A stretch of 64,000 nt of DNA from Rana temporaria (taxonomy: Eukaryota; Chordata; Amphibia; Anura; Ranidae): positions 393,197,983 to 393,261,982 of the forward strand of contig NC_053489.1 of assembly GCF_905171775.1 (NCBI RefSeq), written 5' to 3'. Positions 11,006-23,029 of the stretch are shown piece by piece (within the stretch, counting starts at the first letter, position 1; each line of letters opens with the position of its first letter). Under the pieces are notes generated by a model. That model saw only the letters and a program-made list of their open reading frames with translations, did no database searches and was not told the origin of the DNA. Made by a program: the position numbers and the translations under genes.

Positions 11006-11265
11006 TTTTGTGTGTCTGTGTATAATAAATTAAAAAAATATATACGCTGGATTTTGCCCAGGAGAGCCATTCTGCCGCAGTATATCTGCGTGTATCCTCA
11101 TTGCCCTGCACACACCCACATATGGAAATGTGCGCCCAGGGTGCACACGCGTATAAACCACATAAGCAAAACATATGAGGTACCACTGCATACATTGGAG
11201 TGAGAGCAATAATTATAGCATCAGAGTTCATGGTTAACTCTAAACTGATGAGTGGTAAAGTCTGT
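11006..11265. other. No gene seen; partial repeat
   Basis: A/T-rich sequence ending in a GAGTGAGAGCAATAATTATAG-like tract (about 11200) that recurs near 50612 and, inverted, near 56100. It is probably a fragment of the repeat family seen at 54430-56858. Confidence 0.35.
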
Positions 11266-12264
11266 TTAACCACTTAAGCCCCGGACCATATTGCTGCCTA
11301 AAGACCCAAGGGGTTTTTACAGTTCGGGACTGTGTCGCTTTAACAGACAATTGCGCGGTCGTGCGACGTGGCTCCCAAACAAAATTGGCGTCCTTTTTTC
11401 CCCACAAATAGAGCTTTCTTTTGGTGGTATTTGATCACCTCTGCGGTTTTTATTTTTTGCGCTATAAACAAAAATAGAGCGACAATTTTGAAAAAAATTC
11501 AATATTTTTTACTTTTTGCTGTAATAAATATCCCCCAAAAACATATATAAAAACATTTTTTTTCCTCAGTTTAGGCCGATACGTATTCTTCTACCTATTT
11601 TTAGTAAAAAAAAATCGCAATAAGCGTTTATCGATTGGTTTGCGCAAAATTTATAGCGTTTACAAAATAGGGGATAGTTTTATTGCATTTTTATTTTTTT
11701 TTACTACTAATGGCGGCGATCAGCGATTTTTTTCGTGACTGCGACATTATGGCGGACACTTCGGACAATTTTGACACATTTTTGGGACCATTGTCATTTT
11801 CACAGCAAAAAATGCATTTAAATTGCATTCTTTATTGTGAAAATGACAGTTGCAGTTTGGGAGTTAACCACAGGGGGCGCTGTAGGAGTTAGGGTGCACC
11901 TAGTATGTGTTTACAACTGTTGGGGGGTGTGGCTGTAGGAATGACGTCATCGATCGTGTCTTCCCTATAAAGGGAATGACGCGATCGATGCGCCGACACA
12001 GTGAAGCACGGGGAAGCCGTGTTTACACACGGCTCTCCCCGTTCTTCAGCTCCGGGGAGCGATCGCGACGGAGCGGCTATAAACAAATAGCCGCGCCGTG
12101 GTCCCGGATCGCTCCCCGAGCGGACCCGACCTCCGCATGTAGCGGGGGGGGTCCCGATCGGACCCCCCACCCGCTAATAGGCGAGGACGTACCTGTACGC
12201 CCATGTGCCTGTACGTGCCATATTGTGGACGTATATGTACATGCGGGGGTCGGGAACTGGTTAA
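11266..12264 (+). mobile_element. TTAA-flanked non-autonomous DNA element (family 1)
   Basis: About 1 kb bounded by TTAA at 11266-11269 and 12261-12264. The start, TTAACCACTTAAGCCCCGGA, is shared with the copy at 37535, and the two copies are closely similar throughout. Partial copies on the other strand lie at 51487-52128 and 57040-61323. No transposase is encoded. TTAA ends suggest a piggyBac-like mobiliser, which is inference. The 3' third is G+C-rich with internal inverted repeats. Confidence 0.75.
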
Positions 12265-12646
12265 AGCATTGCCTATGGAGATTTGTGGATACAATTGTTT
12301 TTTGCGATATCTGGGGCATATGCAATTTTTTAACTTGTTTACTCTTGAATTCATTTATATTTTACCAAAGAATTGGGTATTTATATTTGTGTTTGTGTAC
12401 ACTAAAATTTTTATATTTTACTGTAAATACAGAATGATGTTTGATAAACGGTTGCAGAAATATCATGCAACATAAATTGCAACTGCTATCTTGTTCTGCA
12501 AGGTCTCATGGTTTTAGAAAATAATGTTTTGCGGGTTTTTACGTAATTTTATAGCCACAATTGGAGATTTTGTGTGCAAAAAAAAAAAAAAAACTTTCTA
12601 GAGCAAAAGTGGTTAAAATGCAATACAATGAGACACAGGTATGACC
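12265..12646. other. No recognisable feature
   Basis: A/T-rich sequence with homopolymer runs (A-run near 12580). No reading frame or RNA gene seen. Confidence 0.4.
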
Positions 12647-13146
12647 TTAAAGGAACACTAAAGGTTCATTTTTTATTAGATCAATTGATTGCTGTAAGCA
12701 AGAGCATTTAAATATCACTTTCCTCGTTTTTCCTTTTGACCTCCAAAATACAGTAATCCAGGTTTGAAAATGCCATTTCCTGTCTCTCCTCTTCTTGCTT
12801 TCCACCAGCATCTGAGCCGTTTTGCATGGTGGAAAGCAGAATGTGCTCACCCCCTCCCTATGACTACAGCCCTGCGTGAAGATGCTCTCTTATCCCTTAC
12901 AGGCATTGAGGCTAAGCCTAATGGGAACTGTAGTTCCCATTAGGCCGTGATGTAGCAAGAATGAATGCGCACCGCAAACCAGGAAGTCAGTGAGAATAAC
13001 GATTCAGGAGTGCTGGAGGTGAATAAAACAGCTCGATTTCAACAGGCTATAACTAGTTATAATGCAAAACATTACTTTTTACTTTATCAGCTACTGTCAG
13101 ACTTTAATTTAAGAGGAAAATATTTTTGTCTTTACAACCCCTTTAA
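12647..13146. mobile_element. TTAA-flanked miniature element (family 2)
   Basis: 500 bp from TTAA (12647) to TTAA (13146) with short inverted ends, TTAAAGGAACACTAAAG at left and ACAACCCCTTTAA at right. The copy at 36520-37003 shares the interior phrase GCCGCAAACCAGGAAGT (ACCGCAAACCAGGAAGT here). No coding capacity. Confidence 0.65.
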
Positions 13147-13781
13147 TAAAAATAATATCTTGCTGGCAACACTTTTTTCCTATTCATGTGCCTTTGTCCT
13201 CTTCTTGCCAACTTAAATTTTAAACAAGGCTGACTAATTTATATTAAAAATATTCTAAAGAACTGACAACATGGGTGGCTGACAAATCTTATTTGAAGTC
13301 TACAGATCTGCTAGTTATATTTTTTAAAGCAGATTTGTTATCCGTCACTGCACTCCCTGAACTGAAACAAATTAGACGGTGGTTCAATGTTTACAAGTAT
13401 CGCTGACTGCCAGCTTGTTCCAGGTTAGTGAATTACTAGGTATTGAATCAAGGGTTGGGATGACAACCCAGCATTCTGTGCCACATTGTCAGTATCTGCT
13501 CCTCAAATTTCTATCCTTCACTCCGTTTTGTAAAACTAGAATGCAACCATCAAGTTTGGTCATTTCTGTCTAGTCGTGTCTGATGTTTTTTCACACACAT
13601 ATTTTTGCTTCACAATAGATTTCCTGTCTGGAACACTAAGAAATAAATATTTGCAATCGTGGTTCTATTGTAAAGTGTCATTTGATATTTTTATTTTTTT
13701 TATTGAAAAATAACATTGTTTATCAAACCTACTTTTGCGTATCAAGGAATATTAATTCAGCTGTCACGTTTTTCTCCTTAG
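13147..13781 (+). other. SGTA intron sequence, no feature seen
   Basis: Presumed end of the intron preceding the first recognised SGTA exon. It ends in a good acceptor (CTGTCACGTTTTTCTCCTTAG). I found no earlier SGTA exon between 1 and 13781, so upstream exons should lie left of this window. Confidence 0.5.
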
Positions 13782-13877
13782 AATGTCTGGAATGATTTCT
13801 AGCCCTGGCAACCCTATGGCAAGTGCAGCTGCAACTGGAAACCCTCCTCCAACAGATCTAGCAAGTCTTATACAAGC
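13782..13877 (+). CDS. sgta: SGTA penultimate coding exon
   Basis: SGTA is a cytosolic co-chaperone that binds hydrophobic transmembrane segments through its C-terminal Q-rich domain and hands tail-anchored proteins to the BAG6/GET pathway. This 96 bp exon encodes MSGMISSPGNPMASA, then a Gly/Pro/Ala stretch and TDLASLIQA. It corresponds to the linker between the TPR domain and the Q-rich C-terminus of SGTA. The acceptor is TTTTTCTCCTTAG and the donor is GC|GTATGT. The alanine codon is split, GC here and A at the start of the exon at 22913. SGTA is preferred over its paralogue SGTB because the next exon reads FAQQMQQQ and SRTPS, as in SGTA; this is a family-knowledge judgement. Upstream exons are outside the window. 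Confidence 0.88.
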
Positions 13878-14515
13878 GTATGTACTATTTGATTTTTATT
13901 AACTTTTTTACTTTTATATTTGTTTTAATAAAAGAGCAGAATGAGTAAACAACTCTCCTAAGTTGAGGAAGGCCTAATATAGGTCTCAAAGATCCTTTCT
14001 CGTTGGCATCCCACAGTGGAGGCCGAAAACTGCATTTTCTCAAGGCTCAACAAGAGATTTTTACATAATTATGCTACCAAAGTATTGGACAAAATTGTAG
14101 GCCAAGACAGGATAACCCTTCCTACTATCGGCATGCCATTTTTTTTATTTTTATTTACAATGTCCTAGGAGGATAAATGTATTTTTCATGTAAAAGACTA
14201 ACATATTTTTGCTAGCACCATTTTTTTCCTATACTGAAATTTTTGTTTTTCCTAAATCAAGATTTTTCCAGGTACAGGGCCTCTGGCATTGCCCCAGAGC
14301 TTGCCTTGTCTCCTAAAGAGTAAGTGTAGTCGTCAGGCTTAACATCAGGTGCTACCCCAAGTTGTGTGTACAATGCCCCTATTTCTTTCATTTAGCACCA
14401 CAGTAGGGGTTAACACTGTCAGACCAAGGCCCCGTTCTTGCCTGAGCAATTTTCTGCTTGAGCCTTGTAGCTCTAAAACATTCAACAAGCCAAATTTATT
14501 TCAATGGCCCCTGTG

Positions 14516-14664
<149 letters not shown>

Positions 14665-15737
14665 CTGCTGCCTGAAGCAAAAATGCCTGTCACTCAAAGT
14701 ACATGAGCTTCTTTTTTGGCAGATTACAAGCGTTTTTGACCCTCTAGGCTTCAATGGAAACACCTGACTTGAGTGTCTTACAAGCATTTTGTAGCTTGTT
14801 TTCTAATCAAACAGCAGCTCTCCACCCCTAATTTCCTCTCCCTCGCCTCCACCTAGTGTATTCTATTGGCTAAACACAACCACCTGTAGCTTTAAAATGC
14901 TTTTAATACGGTTCTAAAACTCTTTTAAAAAGCCTAACCGCTGCTGTCATCTGCTCTGTGAAGTGTGGAGTGCCTGCATTCCAGGCTGAACTTCCTGCCA
15001 TACACCGCTGAGGAAGCATCACCCCGCTGTTCCAGCTTGAAAGGAGCTGCAAGAAATTTGCATTTCCTGCATACAATGCTGCGGTTACTTCCAGCCATCT
15101 GATCCTCCTAAGTTAACAGCTGTCTGATTTATGTGAATACCTGAGACCTTGCCTCTTATGCTAAACCTTACCTCTTATGCTAAACCTTACGTTGGCTTCC
15201 TGTCTTGCAATCGCAAGTCTTGAGGGAGGAGGGGGAGCTGTACCAGGAGCCGTCGGCTTACACTGTACTAACTGCTCCAGAGTTGCTTGCAGCACTACTA
15301 CGAAAGTGGACAACATTTGAAACCTGAAATACTCTTAGACCAATATCACACTTTTTTTTCCCCCAACTTCTCTGCCTGGTTACCCTACTTTCTCTCCTCT
15401 GAAATACCCGCTATCATTCTTGGTGACTTTAACATCCCTGATAATGTTACATCTCAACTTAAACTCCTCTTTTGACCCAACACAATGGACACACACTTCC
15501 ACTCACTGCTATGGTAACACCCTTGACCTTGTATTCGCTCATCTCTGCATTCCTGGTAACCTCACCAACACCCCCTTTCCACAGTCTGATCACAAGCTCA
15601 CCAGTTTCAGAGTGTTCTTGTCGCTCCCTCTCTACTGGCACCTTCCCCTCCCCTCTAAAGCATGCACAGATCACCCCACCCCATACAGCCACTATTGGAC
15701 CTCAGCAACCTGCACAACCTCCTTTTTAAACTTTAAT

Positions 15738-16088
15738 GGCACGTATACACGATCGAAAATTCTGACAAGAGAAGTCCAATGTGAGCTTTTGGTCGGAAAA
15801 TTCCAACTGTGTAGGCTCCAACTGAATTTTTCTGTCGCTTTCCGCCAAGAAAAATTTGAGAGCTGGTTCTCAAATTTTCCAACGGGAAAGGTTCTTGTCG
15901 AAAATTCCGATCGTCTGTATGCAATTCTGACGGAGAAAAATGCTACGTATGCTCGGAAGCATTAAACTTAATTTTTCTCGGCTCGTCGTAGTGTTGTACA
16001 TCACCGCGTTCTTGACGGTCGGAATTTGGTCTGACCGTGTGTATGCAACACAAGTTTGAGCCACAATTTTCCGATCTGTGTACATGGC
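15738..16088. mobile_element. Miniature inverted-repeat element (family 3) in L2
   Basis: 351 bp with imperfect inverted ends: GGCACGTATACACGATCG at left and the complement of GCCATGTACACAGATCGG at right. The interior has small inverted repeats. The right part (CTCGGCTCGTCGTAGTGTTG near 15978) recurs inverted at about 47750-47790 in another element. Non-coding. Confidence 0.6.
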
Positions 16089-16573
16089 ATTGGAACACTT
16101 GGTTTACAATTTGTCTGAGCTCCTGCCTCACTGCAAACGACCTTCTTGACACCTTTACAGTCTTTACAGAAACTGTCCTACTAAAACTCACTGTTTTACT
16201 AACTGCTAAAACCAATGGCCACAACTCCATACTCTTACTACTAGACCTTTCTGTGGCCTTCGATGCTGTTGACCACCTGCTCCTCAAACTCCACTCCCTT
16301 GGCTTGCAAGATTCTGCTCTTTCCTGCTTCTCCTCCCGTCTGTCACAGCATTCCTTTGCTGTTACACTCCACTTCCTCTTTCTGATGGGGCCCTCCAAGG
16401 CTCTGTTTTTGTACCCCTTCTATTCTCTATACCTCATCATCTTAATCACTTGATAACCCAAATCTCGTTCTCTACTTCTCCCCTTGCTCTTTCAGTCTCC
16501 TCTTTACTAACTTTCTAACTTAAATATGAACATGGATGTTGCAACTCTTCCTCAAACTAGATCTTTCTGAATG

Positions 16574-17654
16574 GGAAAAAGTGAAATTCAGCGCCAAACA
16601 ATAAAACAATAAAACAATAAATAAATAAATAAATACATTTAAATAAAATAAACTACTTAATACAAAAGCTGCACCTCATAAACAATACTGATTGTAATGA
16701 ATAGAAGATATAGGTAGAGGGCGCTAGACCACTCACTGATATAATTGATTAATATTAAGTGAAGTGATCCTGTAAAAAAATATATAGCACTATATATAAA
16801 TGCAAAATATAAAACTAAATAATCCAATTGATTAACAAAACATCATAAGTGTCTCTGTGTCATAAGTCCATGACATCAAGTCCCAATATTGTGTTAAACA
16901 GTGTGTCACACATAGGTAAAACAATTCTTCTTAGTTGGTTTTATCTTGCTTTAAGTGAGAAAAGGAAAATGCCACCACCACATTCCAGTCTTCTTTAACA
17001 CCCAATAACTGTGCTGATGGTAAAATTTATTTATAAAAGCATGGTAGAAAAAACAAACAGCCGAATTGGCCTCTTACTTTATAAGAGGCCAATTCGGCTG
17101 TTTGTTTTTTCTACCATGCTTTATAAATACATTTTTACCATATCAGTATTACACTATTGGCATCTCCATTGCCCTTTTTTTGCATATCCTAACTGGAATC
17201 CCTGGTGATGAGGCTAAGATCTTTTTTCCTGTCCGACTTGTATGCAGGCACAATCCTGCATAGGCTCATTTGACTAACTTTTTAAGTAAAGTAGTCCATT
17301 CTTTCCGGTAAGCGCATCCTTTTGCATCAGCACAGTTATTGGGTGTTAAAGAAGACTGGAATGTGGTGGTGGCATTTTCCTTTTCTCACTTAAAGCAAGA
17401 TAAAACCAACTAAGAAGAATTGTTTTACTTATGTGTGACACACTGTTTAACACAATATTGGGACTTGATGTCATGGACTTATGACACAAAGACACTTATG
17501 ATGTTTTGTTAATCAATTGGATTATTTAGTTTTATATTTTGCATTTATATATAGTGCTATATATTTTTTACAGGATCACTTCACTTAATATTAATCAATT
17601 ATATCACTGAAGTGGTCTAGCGCCCTCTACCTATATCTTCTAGATCTTTCTGAA
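16574..17654 (-). mobile_element. Foldback retroposon-like element, 15 bp duplication
   Basis: CTAGATCTTTCTGAA occurs at 16559-16573 and again at 17640-17654 and flanks a 1066 bp insertion in the L2 LINE. From about 16702 to 17642 the insert is one long inverted repeat: the arm beginning AGAAGATATAGGTAGAGGGC reappears inverted at the right end. At its centre (about 17030-17130) lies a further near-perfect hairpin containing AGCCGAATTGGCCTCTTA. The 128 bases left of the left arm form an A/T-rich tail with TAAATAAATA repeats. It ends, on the minus strand, in GGCGCTGAATTTCAC and then a T/C-rich stretch. No protein is encoded. Confidence 0.8.
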
Positions 17655-18686
17655 GCCAAACTTGTACTATTCTCCCAGCGCTTGTGCCGTCCTCCCTGAT
17701 TTTTTCATAAAGGTCAATAATGCAGCTATCAGTCCCTACCCTCATGCTAGGGTACTAGGTGTAATCTTAGACTCTGAACCTGTCCTTTTGACCCAAAAGC
17801 CAAAATTCACCCATTTTTTAAAAAAAAAACACTATTCACTCCCCTGTTATCTCTCGCCTTGACTATTGCAAAGCCCTTCTCATAGACCTACCTCTCTGTA
17901 GGCTATCCCCTCTTCTGTCTATCATGAATGCTGCTTCCAGAGTCCTTAATCTTGCCAACCGTTCAGTGTCTGCCATCCCTTCTGCCAATCCCTCCACAGG
18001 CTTCCAATTACCCAGCAAATTCAATTAAAAATACTAATAAGATACAAAGCAATTCACTACTCTGACATAAGCAAAACTCTCCCATCCTCTTGTACTCTAC
18101 CTCAATCTGTCCAGTTATCTCCTACTCGGCATGGTAAGAGTGGCAAGGTGGTAATGGTAAGCATGGTCCTACCACACACATCAGTGGCCGCCTCTGCTCC
18201 TCCTGGGTGCTCTTTAATGTGGCATGTGTGTACAGCATCATGACATCACCATGTCACCGACACATCTCTCCCTGTGCACTGGTGTTCTAGAGGATGGCTG
18301 AAGCAGGGAATGCACAGGAAGCCTCAGCTCCTCCATCTCGACCAGAGAGTTGACCATTTCCCTACCCTAAAGTTGCATATATTGGAAACCATGGCGGGCA
18401 GTAAGTGCTGGACTTCTGGGGTTTCTAATCTAAGGGAAGCAACACAGACACTTGAAAATTTGCTTTATTACTTGTGAGTAGTGATGAACTTGGGTTCGGT
18501 CCATGCTTGGGTTCACCGAGCCAAGAAGTAAGCCGTCATTCCTGGACCAATTAGCCGCAGTTGATTCTTCCCTGCAGCTGCTCATACACTAATGGGTAAG
18601 CTGCTCATGATAACATTGACCCAATGTGGCCATACGATTATATTTAGGTCAATTATATCAAAAGCATTGCGATCCCTTTTTGTGTA

Positions 18687-20232
18687 CAGGTGATACTCAA
18701 TAAATTAGAATATCATGCAAAAGTTCATTTATTTCACTAATGCAACTTAAAAGGTGAAACCTAATATATTAGATAGACTCATTACATGCAAAGCAAGATG
18801 GTTCAAGCCGTGATTTGTCATAATTGTGATTATGGCTTACAGCTCATGAAAACCCCAAATCCACAATCTCAGAAAATTTGAATATTGTGAAACGGTGCAT
18901 TATTCTAGGCTCAGTGTCCCACTCTAATCGGCTAATTTAGCCATAACACCTGCAAAGGGTTCCTGAGCCTTTAAATGTTCTCACTGGTTCAGTAGGAATC
19001 ACCATCATGGGAAAGACTGCTGACCTGACAGTTGTGCAGAAAACCATCATTGACACCCTCCATAAGGAGGGGAAGCTTTAAAAGGTAATTGCAAATGAAG
19101 TTTGATGTTGCCAAAGTGCTGTATCAAAGCACATTAATAGAAAGTCATGTGGAAGGGAAAAGTGTGGAAGAAAAATGTGCACAAGCAGCAGGGATGACCG
19201 CAGCCTGGAGAGGATTGTCAGGAAAAGGCCATTCAAAAGTGTTTGGACTTTCACAAGGAGTGGACTGAGGCTGGAGTCGGTGTATTTAGAGCCACCACAC
19301 ACAGACAGATCCTGGGCATGGGCCTCAAATGTCGTATTCCTCTTGTCAAGCCATCCTGAACAACAAACAACGTCAGCGTCTTACCTGCACTAAAGAAAAA
19401 CAGACCTGGTCTGTTGCTCAGTGGTCCAATGTCCTCTTTTCTGATGAGAGCAAAGTTTGCATCTCATTTGGAAACCAAGGACCCAGAGTATGGAGGAAGA
19501 ATGGAGAGGCACACACTGCAAGATAGTTAACGTCCAGTGTGAAGTTTCCACAGTCTGTTGATTTGGACAGCCATGTCATCTGCTGGTGTTGGGCCACTGT
19601 ACTTCATTAAGTCCAGGATCAACGCAGCTGTCTACCAGGAGATTTTAGAGCACTTCATGCTTCCTTCCGCAGACTAGCTCTATGGGGATGCTGACTTAAT
19701 TTTCCAGCAGGACTTGGCAACTGCCCACACTGCCAAAAGCACCAAAACCTGGTTCAATGACCGTGGGATTACTGTGCTTGATTGGCCAGCAAACTCTCCT
19801 GACCTGAACCCCATAGAGAATCTATGGGGCATTGCCAAGAGAGAGATGAGACATGAGACCAAACAATGCAGAAAAGCTAAAGGCCGCTATTGAAGCATCC
19901 TGGTCTTCTATAACACCTCAACAGTGCCACAGGCTGATAGCTTCCGTGCCACGCCGCATTGAGGCAGTAATTGCTGCAAAAGGGGCCCAAACCAAGTACT
20001 GAGTACATATGCATAATTATACATTTCAGAGGTCCGATATTGTTCTGTGTACAATCCTTGTTTTATTGATTGCGTGTAATTTTCTGAGATTGTGTATTTG
20101 AGGTTTTCGTGAGCTGTAGGTCATAATCATCACAATTATGACAAAAACTATCTCATATGTTAGTTTCACCTTTTAAGTTGCATTAGTGAAATGAACTTTT
20201 GCACAATATTCAAATTTTTCAAGTTTCGCCTG
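18687..20232 (+). mobile_element. Tc1/mariner-like transposon, inactive (DD34E type)
   Basis: About 1.55 kb with long inverted ends. The left end starts CAGGTGATACTCAATAAATT after TA; the right end is the complement of CAGGCGAAACTTGAAAAATT and is followed by CATA, so the target TA looks mutated. ATGCAAAAGTTCATTT and its near-complement are shared by both ends. The second end-proximal tract pair (about 18840 and 20110) suggests the IR/DR arrangement of Tc1 elements. Confidence 0.85.
19007..20002 (+). pseudogene. Tc1-like transposase pseudogene
   Basis: Remnant cut-and-paste transposase. It begins MGKTADLTVVQKTIID and ends KGAQTKY before TGA. The first catalytic Asp is in LFSDESKV (about 19438). 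The second is in FQQDLATAHT (about 19703). The Glu is in SPDLNPIENLWGI (about 19795-19833), 34 residues after the second Asp, hence DD34E. Stops (for example in the N-terminal helix-turn-helix near 19080) and several frameshifts inactivate it. Confidence 0.85.
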
Positions 20233-20766
20233 CATATGTTGTTGCAGAAAAAAAAAGCACTTCCTTTTTGTATTTTGTTTGCAAAGCTGCCAACTGGTTT
20301 TCTGTTGACAACGTTCTCTAATTTCTACCAGGTGGATATTGCAGCCTCATCTGAATGCCAGCATCAGGCGTATGGTCTTTCAGATGGCTCTTTGAGCTGC
20401 AGGCAGCCTACAGGTTTCTGTTGTCTTGAGCCTGTTGTGCATTTATTTGCTGCGTTGCACACCCCTCAGTTGAACTGCTTTTGCACTTCTCGAAGGTTAA
20501 AGACATATTTGTCCCTCCCAATGTACAAGAAATAAAACAGGACTTGGAATTCATTGAGGGACACATGTCCAACTAATTTTTCTCAGTACTGTTTTTCTAC
20601 AGATCTGCTCATAGCAGGTGGGTTGGCCTACATCTATTTTTTTGGTTTGCCAGCGTCAATTTTCCTGTAAGTAGCAGTACAACCCCAAAGATAACACTTC
20701 CTATGTCACTAAAATAATTTATAGTTACTGCCCATAAAATCCCCCATTGGCTAGATTTCCCTACCA

Positions 20767-22579
20767 ATATAAAATAAGCTAATCAGCGCTGGAAAATAAA
20801 TAAATAAAAAAATAAAATATGCTAGCCAGCACTAAAGAATAAATTCAAATAAAAAATCCCAAAAATAGCATAAATTGTGAAACAGTGCAGCGCAAACAAA
20901 ATATAAGGCAATAACCGTAAGAATAATAATGTCACAAGTCCATAAGTGATCATAGAAAGTGAAATAAAACATATTAAAAATATTAATAATCAAGAGTCCA
21001 ATCGGTGATTGTGTGAAAAAGAAATCCAGATGAATTTCATAAAACGGTGCAGATTCCAATCAAGTGACCAAAGAAAGATCCTCCACCAAGAAAAAAACAG
21101 ATGGCCTCTCACCTCAATCATTCGACCCTCAAGGAGTCGTATAGCGTGGTATACAATCAAGAATCCTGAATCTGGCAGACAGCAGATCAATAGACGGCTC
21201 CGGATGTCAATCACAGGCTCAGAAAGATATCAGCAAATGTGGACATATAATAAAAAAGGGAGAGATCTAATGCTCTCAGTAGCAACAAAGGGGTGTTTAT
21301 TAAAAAGCAATAAAAAAAACACTGACATGGTGTGGCACTCAGAACCGAGTGCAGGTACACAGGCAAGTAACGCTAACAAGCGTGTGCAGCATACTATAGA
21401 AGCGGTGATCGCGGGTGACGTCAGCAAATAACTCCTCCCCCTCGTACGTTACGTATCAAGGATAAACACGTCCAACAATCTGGCCACTGGCCGGACGTGA
21501 AGGACCTTGTAAATATATTGATTTAATTAATTAATATTAAAAATATTATATATGACAAAAATATAAAAAATAAAGGAAAAGGAGAGAGATTCTCCATGAT
21601 GCACAAAACTGCATTTAACATGCCAATAGTGTGATCAACCTCAAAATAAAAATTGATAAAAAGGTCAGATATCCAAATATGCCACATAAACCTGAAGCAT
21701 ATAGGAAAAAAGACGTCAGCTGCGATCACCCCTTCATAAAATTATAAATACAACAACTTCAATATATATTAAATACATATAAGAAATACATATAAAAGTA
21801 TATACGGCCAGATTGTTGGGCGTGTTTATCCTTGATTTATTGAATTGGTACTGAGCCTGGCCCTTTGTGGCTTTGTGCTCTAGCTATTATGAGCATACCA
21901 TGCGGGCCGTTACTTGATTGATTTGTTTATGGTGGTTGCCATAACGATGCCCCAGCATGGTATATATGCTCAATTGCGGGACGCCTTCACTATCTCCATA
22001 CCCGACGCTGATGAAGTCCCGCCCATGGGACGTAACGTACAAGGGGGAGGAGTTGCGTGCTGACGTCACCCGCGATCACCGCTTCTATCGTATGCTGCAC
22101 ACGCTTGTTGGCGTTACTTGCCTGTGTACCTGCACTCGGTTCTGAGTGCCACACCATGTCAGTGTATTTTTATTGCTTTTTAATAAACACCCCTTTGTTG
22201 CTACTGAGAGCATTAGATCTCTCCCTTTTTTCTTATATGTCCACATTTGCTGATATCTTTCTGAGCCTGTGATTGACATCCGGAGCGGTCTATTGATCTG
22301 CTGTCTGCCAGATTCAGGATTCTTGATTGAGGTGAGAGGCCATCTGTTTTTTCTTGGTGGAGGATCTTTCTTTGGTCACTTGATTGGAATCTGCACCGTT
22401 TTATGAAATTCATCTGGATTTCTTTTTCACACAATCACCAATTGGACTCTTGATTATTAATATTTTTTATTTCACTTTCTATGATCACTTATGGACTTGT
22501 GATATTATTATTCTTACTGTTATTGCCTTTTATTTTGTTTGCGCTGCACTGTTTCACCATTTATTAGATTTCCCTACCA
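20767..22579 (-). mobile_element. Foldback retroposon-like element, 15 bp duplication
   Basis: TAGATTTCCCTACCA at 20752-20766 and 22565-22579 flanks a 1798 bp insertion in the SGTA intron. The arms (from about 20865 at left, and to about 22560 at right) are near-identical inverted copies. For example GTGAAACAGTGCAGCGCAAAC near 20878 matches inverted sequence near 22540. The middle (21455-21840) holds a second inverted pair around AACACGTCCAACAATCTGGC, and about 200 bases at 21835-22035 exist only on the right side. On the minus strand the left end forms an A/T-rich tail ending AGCGCTGATTAGC. No coding frame. Confidence 0.8.
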
Positions 22580-22912
22580 CCTACTCAAGAAATGAGACAC
22601 AAATCCAAAGACCACAATAAAAACCTTGCAGAGATTCAAACCTTTCTCTTCTTTTAGTAAAAATGTATTATTGGTTCTGTGTCTGTCCTGATTTAGATAC
22701 ATTTGTCATCCTTTGTGCTGCCTTCCTATCGTCAGAATAAATGAGTGTAAATGTCCCCAGTGGAGTCACAGGCAAGCAGTAGTTCTAACCCCCTTCCCAC
22801 TGCTATACAAAACTAACAAACTTTTGATTCTGAACTTTACTTTAAAGTGTAAGGTGGTTTTCCAGAAATTGATTATAGTGATTGTTTTTAAATTGTGCAT
22901 TTTTTGTTTTAG

Positions 22913-23029
22913 AGGACAGCAGTTCGCTCAACAAATGCAACAACAAAAACCCAGAATTGATAGAACAGTTACGGGAGTCAGATAAGAAGCCGAACTCCAA
23001 GTACAAGCAATGAAGAGCAACATCAATGA
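22913..23029 (+). CDS. sgta: SGTA last coding exon, with two +1 homopolymer insertions
   Basis: It encodes the Q-rich substrate-binding C-terminus of SGTA. From the split Ala codon it reads AGQQFAQQMQQQ, then loses frame at an A-run (22945-22949, one A too many). In the +1 frame it continues NPELIEQLR to a G-run (22973-22975, one G too many), then SQIRSRTPSTSNEEQHQ and stop TGA at 23027-23029. Read literally, the frame ends at 22985 after a foreign tail. The splice site and all codons otherwise fit a live gene. Homopolymer errors in the assembly are the simplest explanation; recent inactivation is the alternative. Confidence 0.88.

Larger units (their letters stand above)
15280..18140 (+). 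mobile_element. L2-like non-LTR retrotransposon, decayed, in three pieces
   Basis: A LINE remnant read through two later insertions. Piece 1 (15280-15737) has endonuclease motifs AIILGDFNIPD, GNTLDLVFAH and SDHKLTSF. Piece 2 (16089-16573) has reverse transcriptase text LLLLDLSVAFDAVDH. Piece 3 (17655-18140) has the C-terminal domain HARVLGVILDS, SRLDYCKALL and PLLSIMNAASRV. The DLS.AFD.VDH and LGVILDS phrases are typical of L2-clade ORF2. Frameshifts and stops are frequent, so it is dead. Insertions at 15738-16088 and 16574-17639 postdate it. L2 versus a close relative is not certain. Confidence 0.8.
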
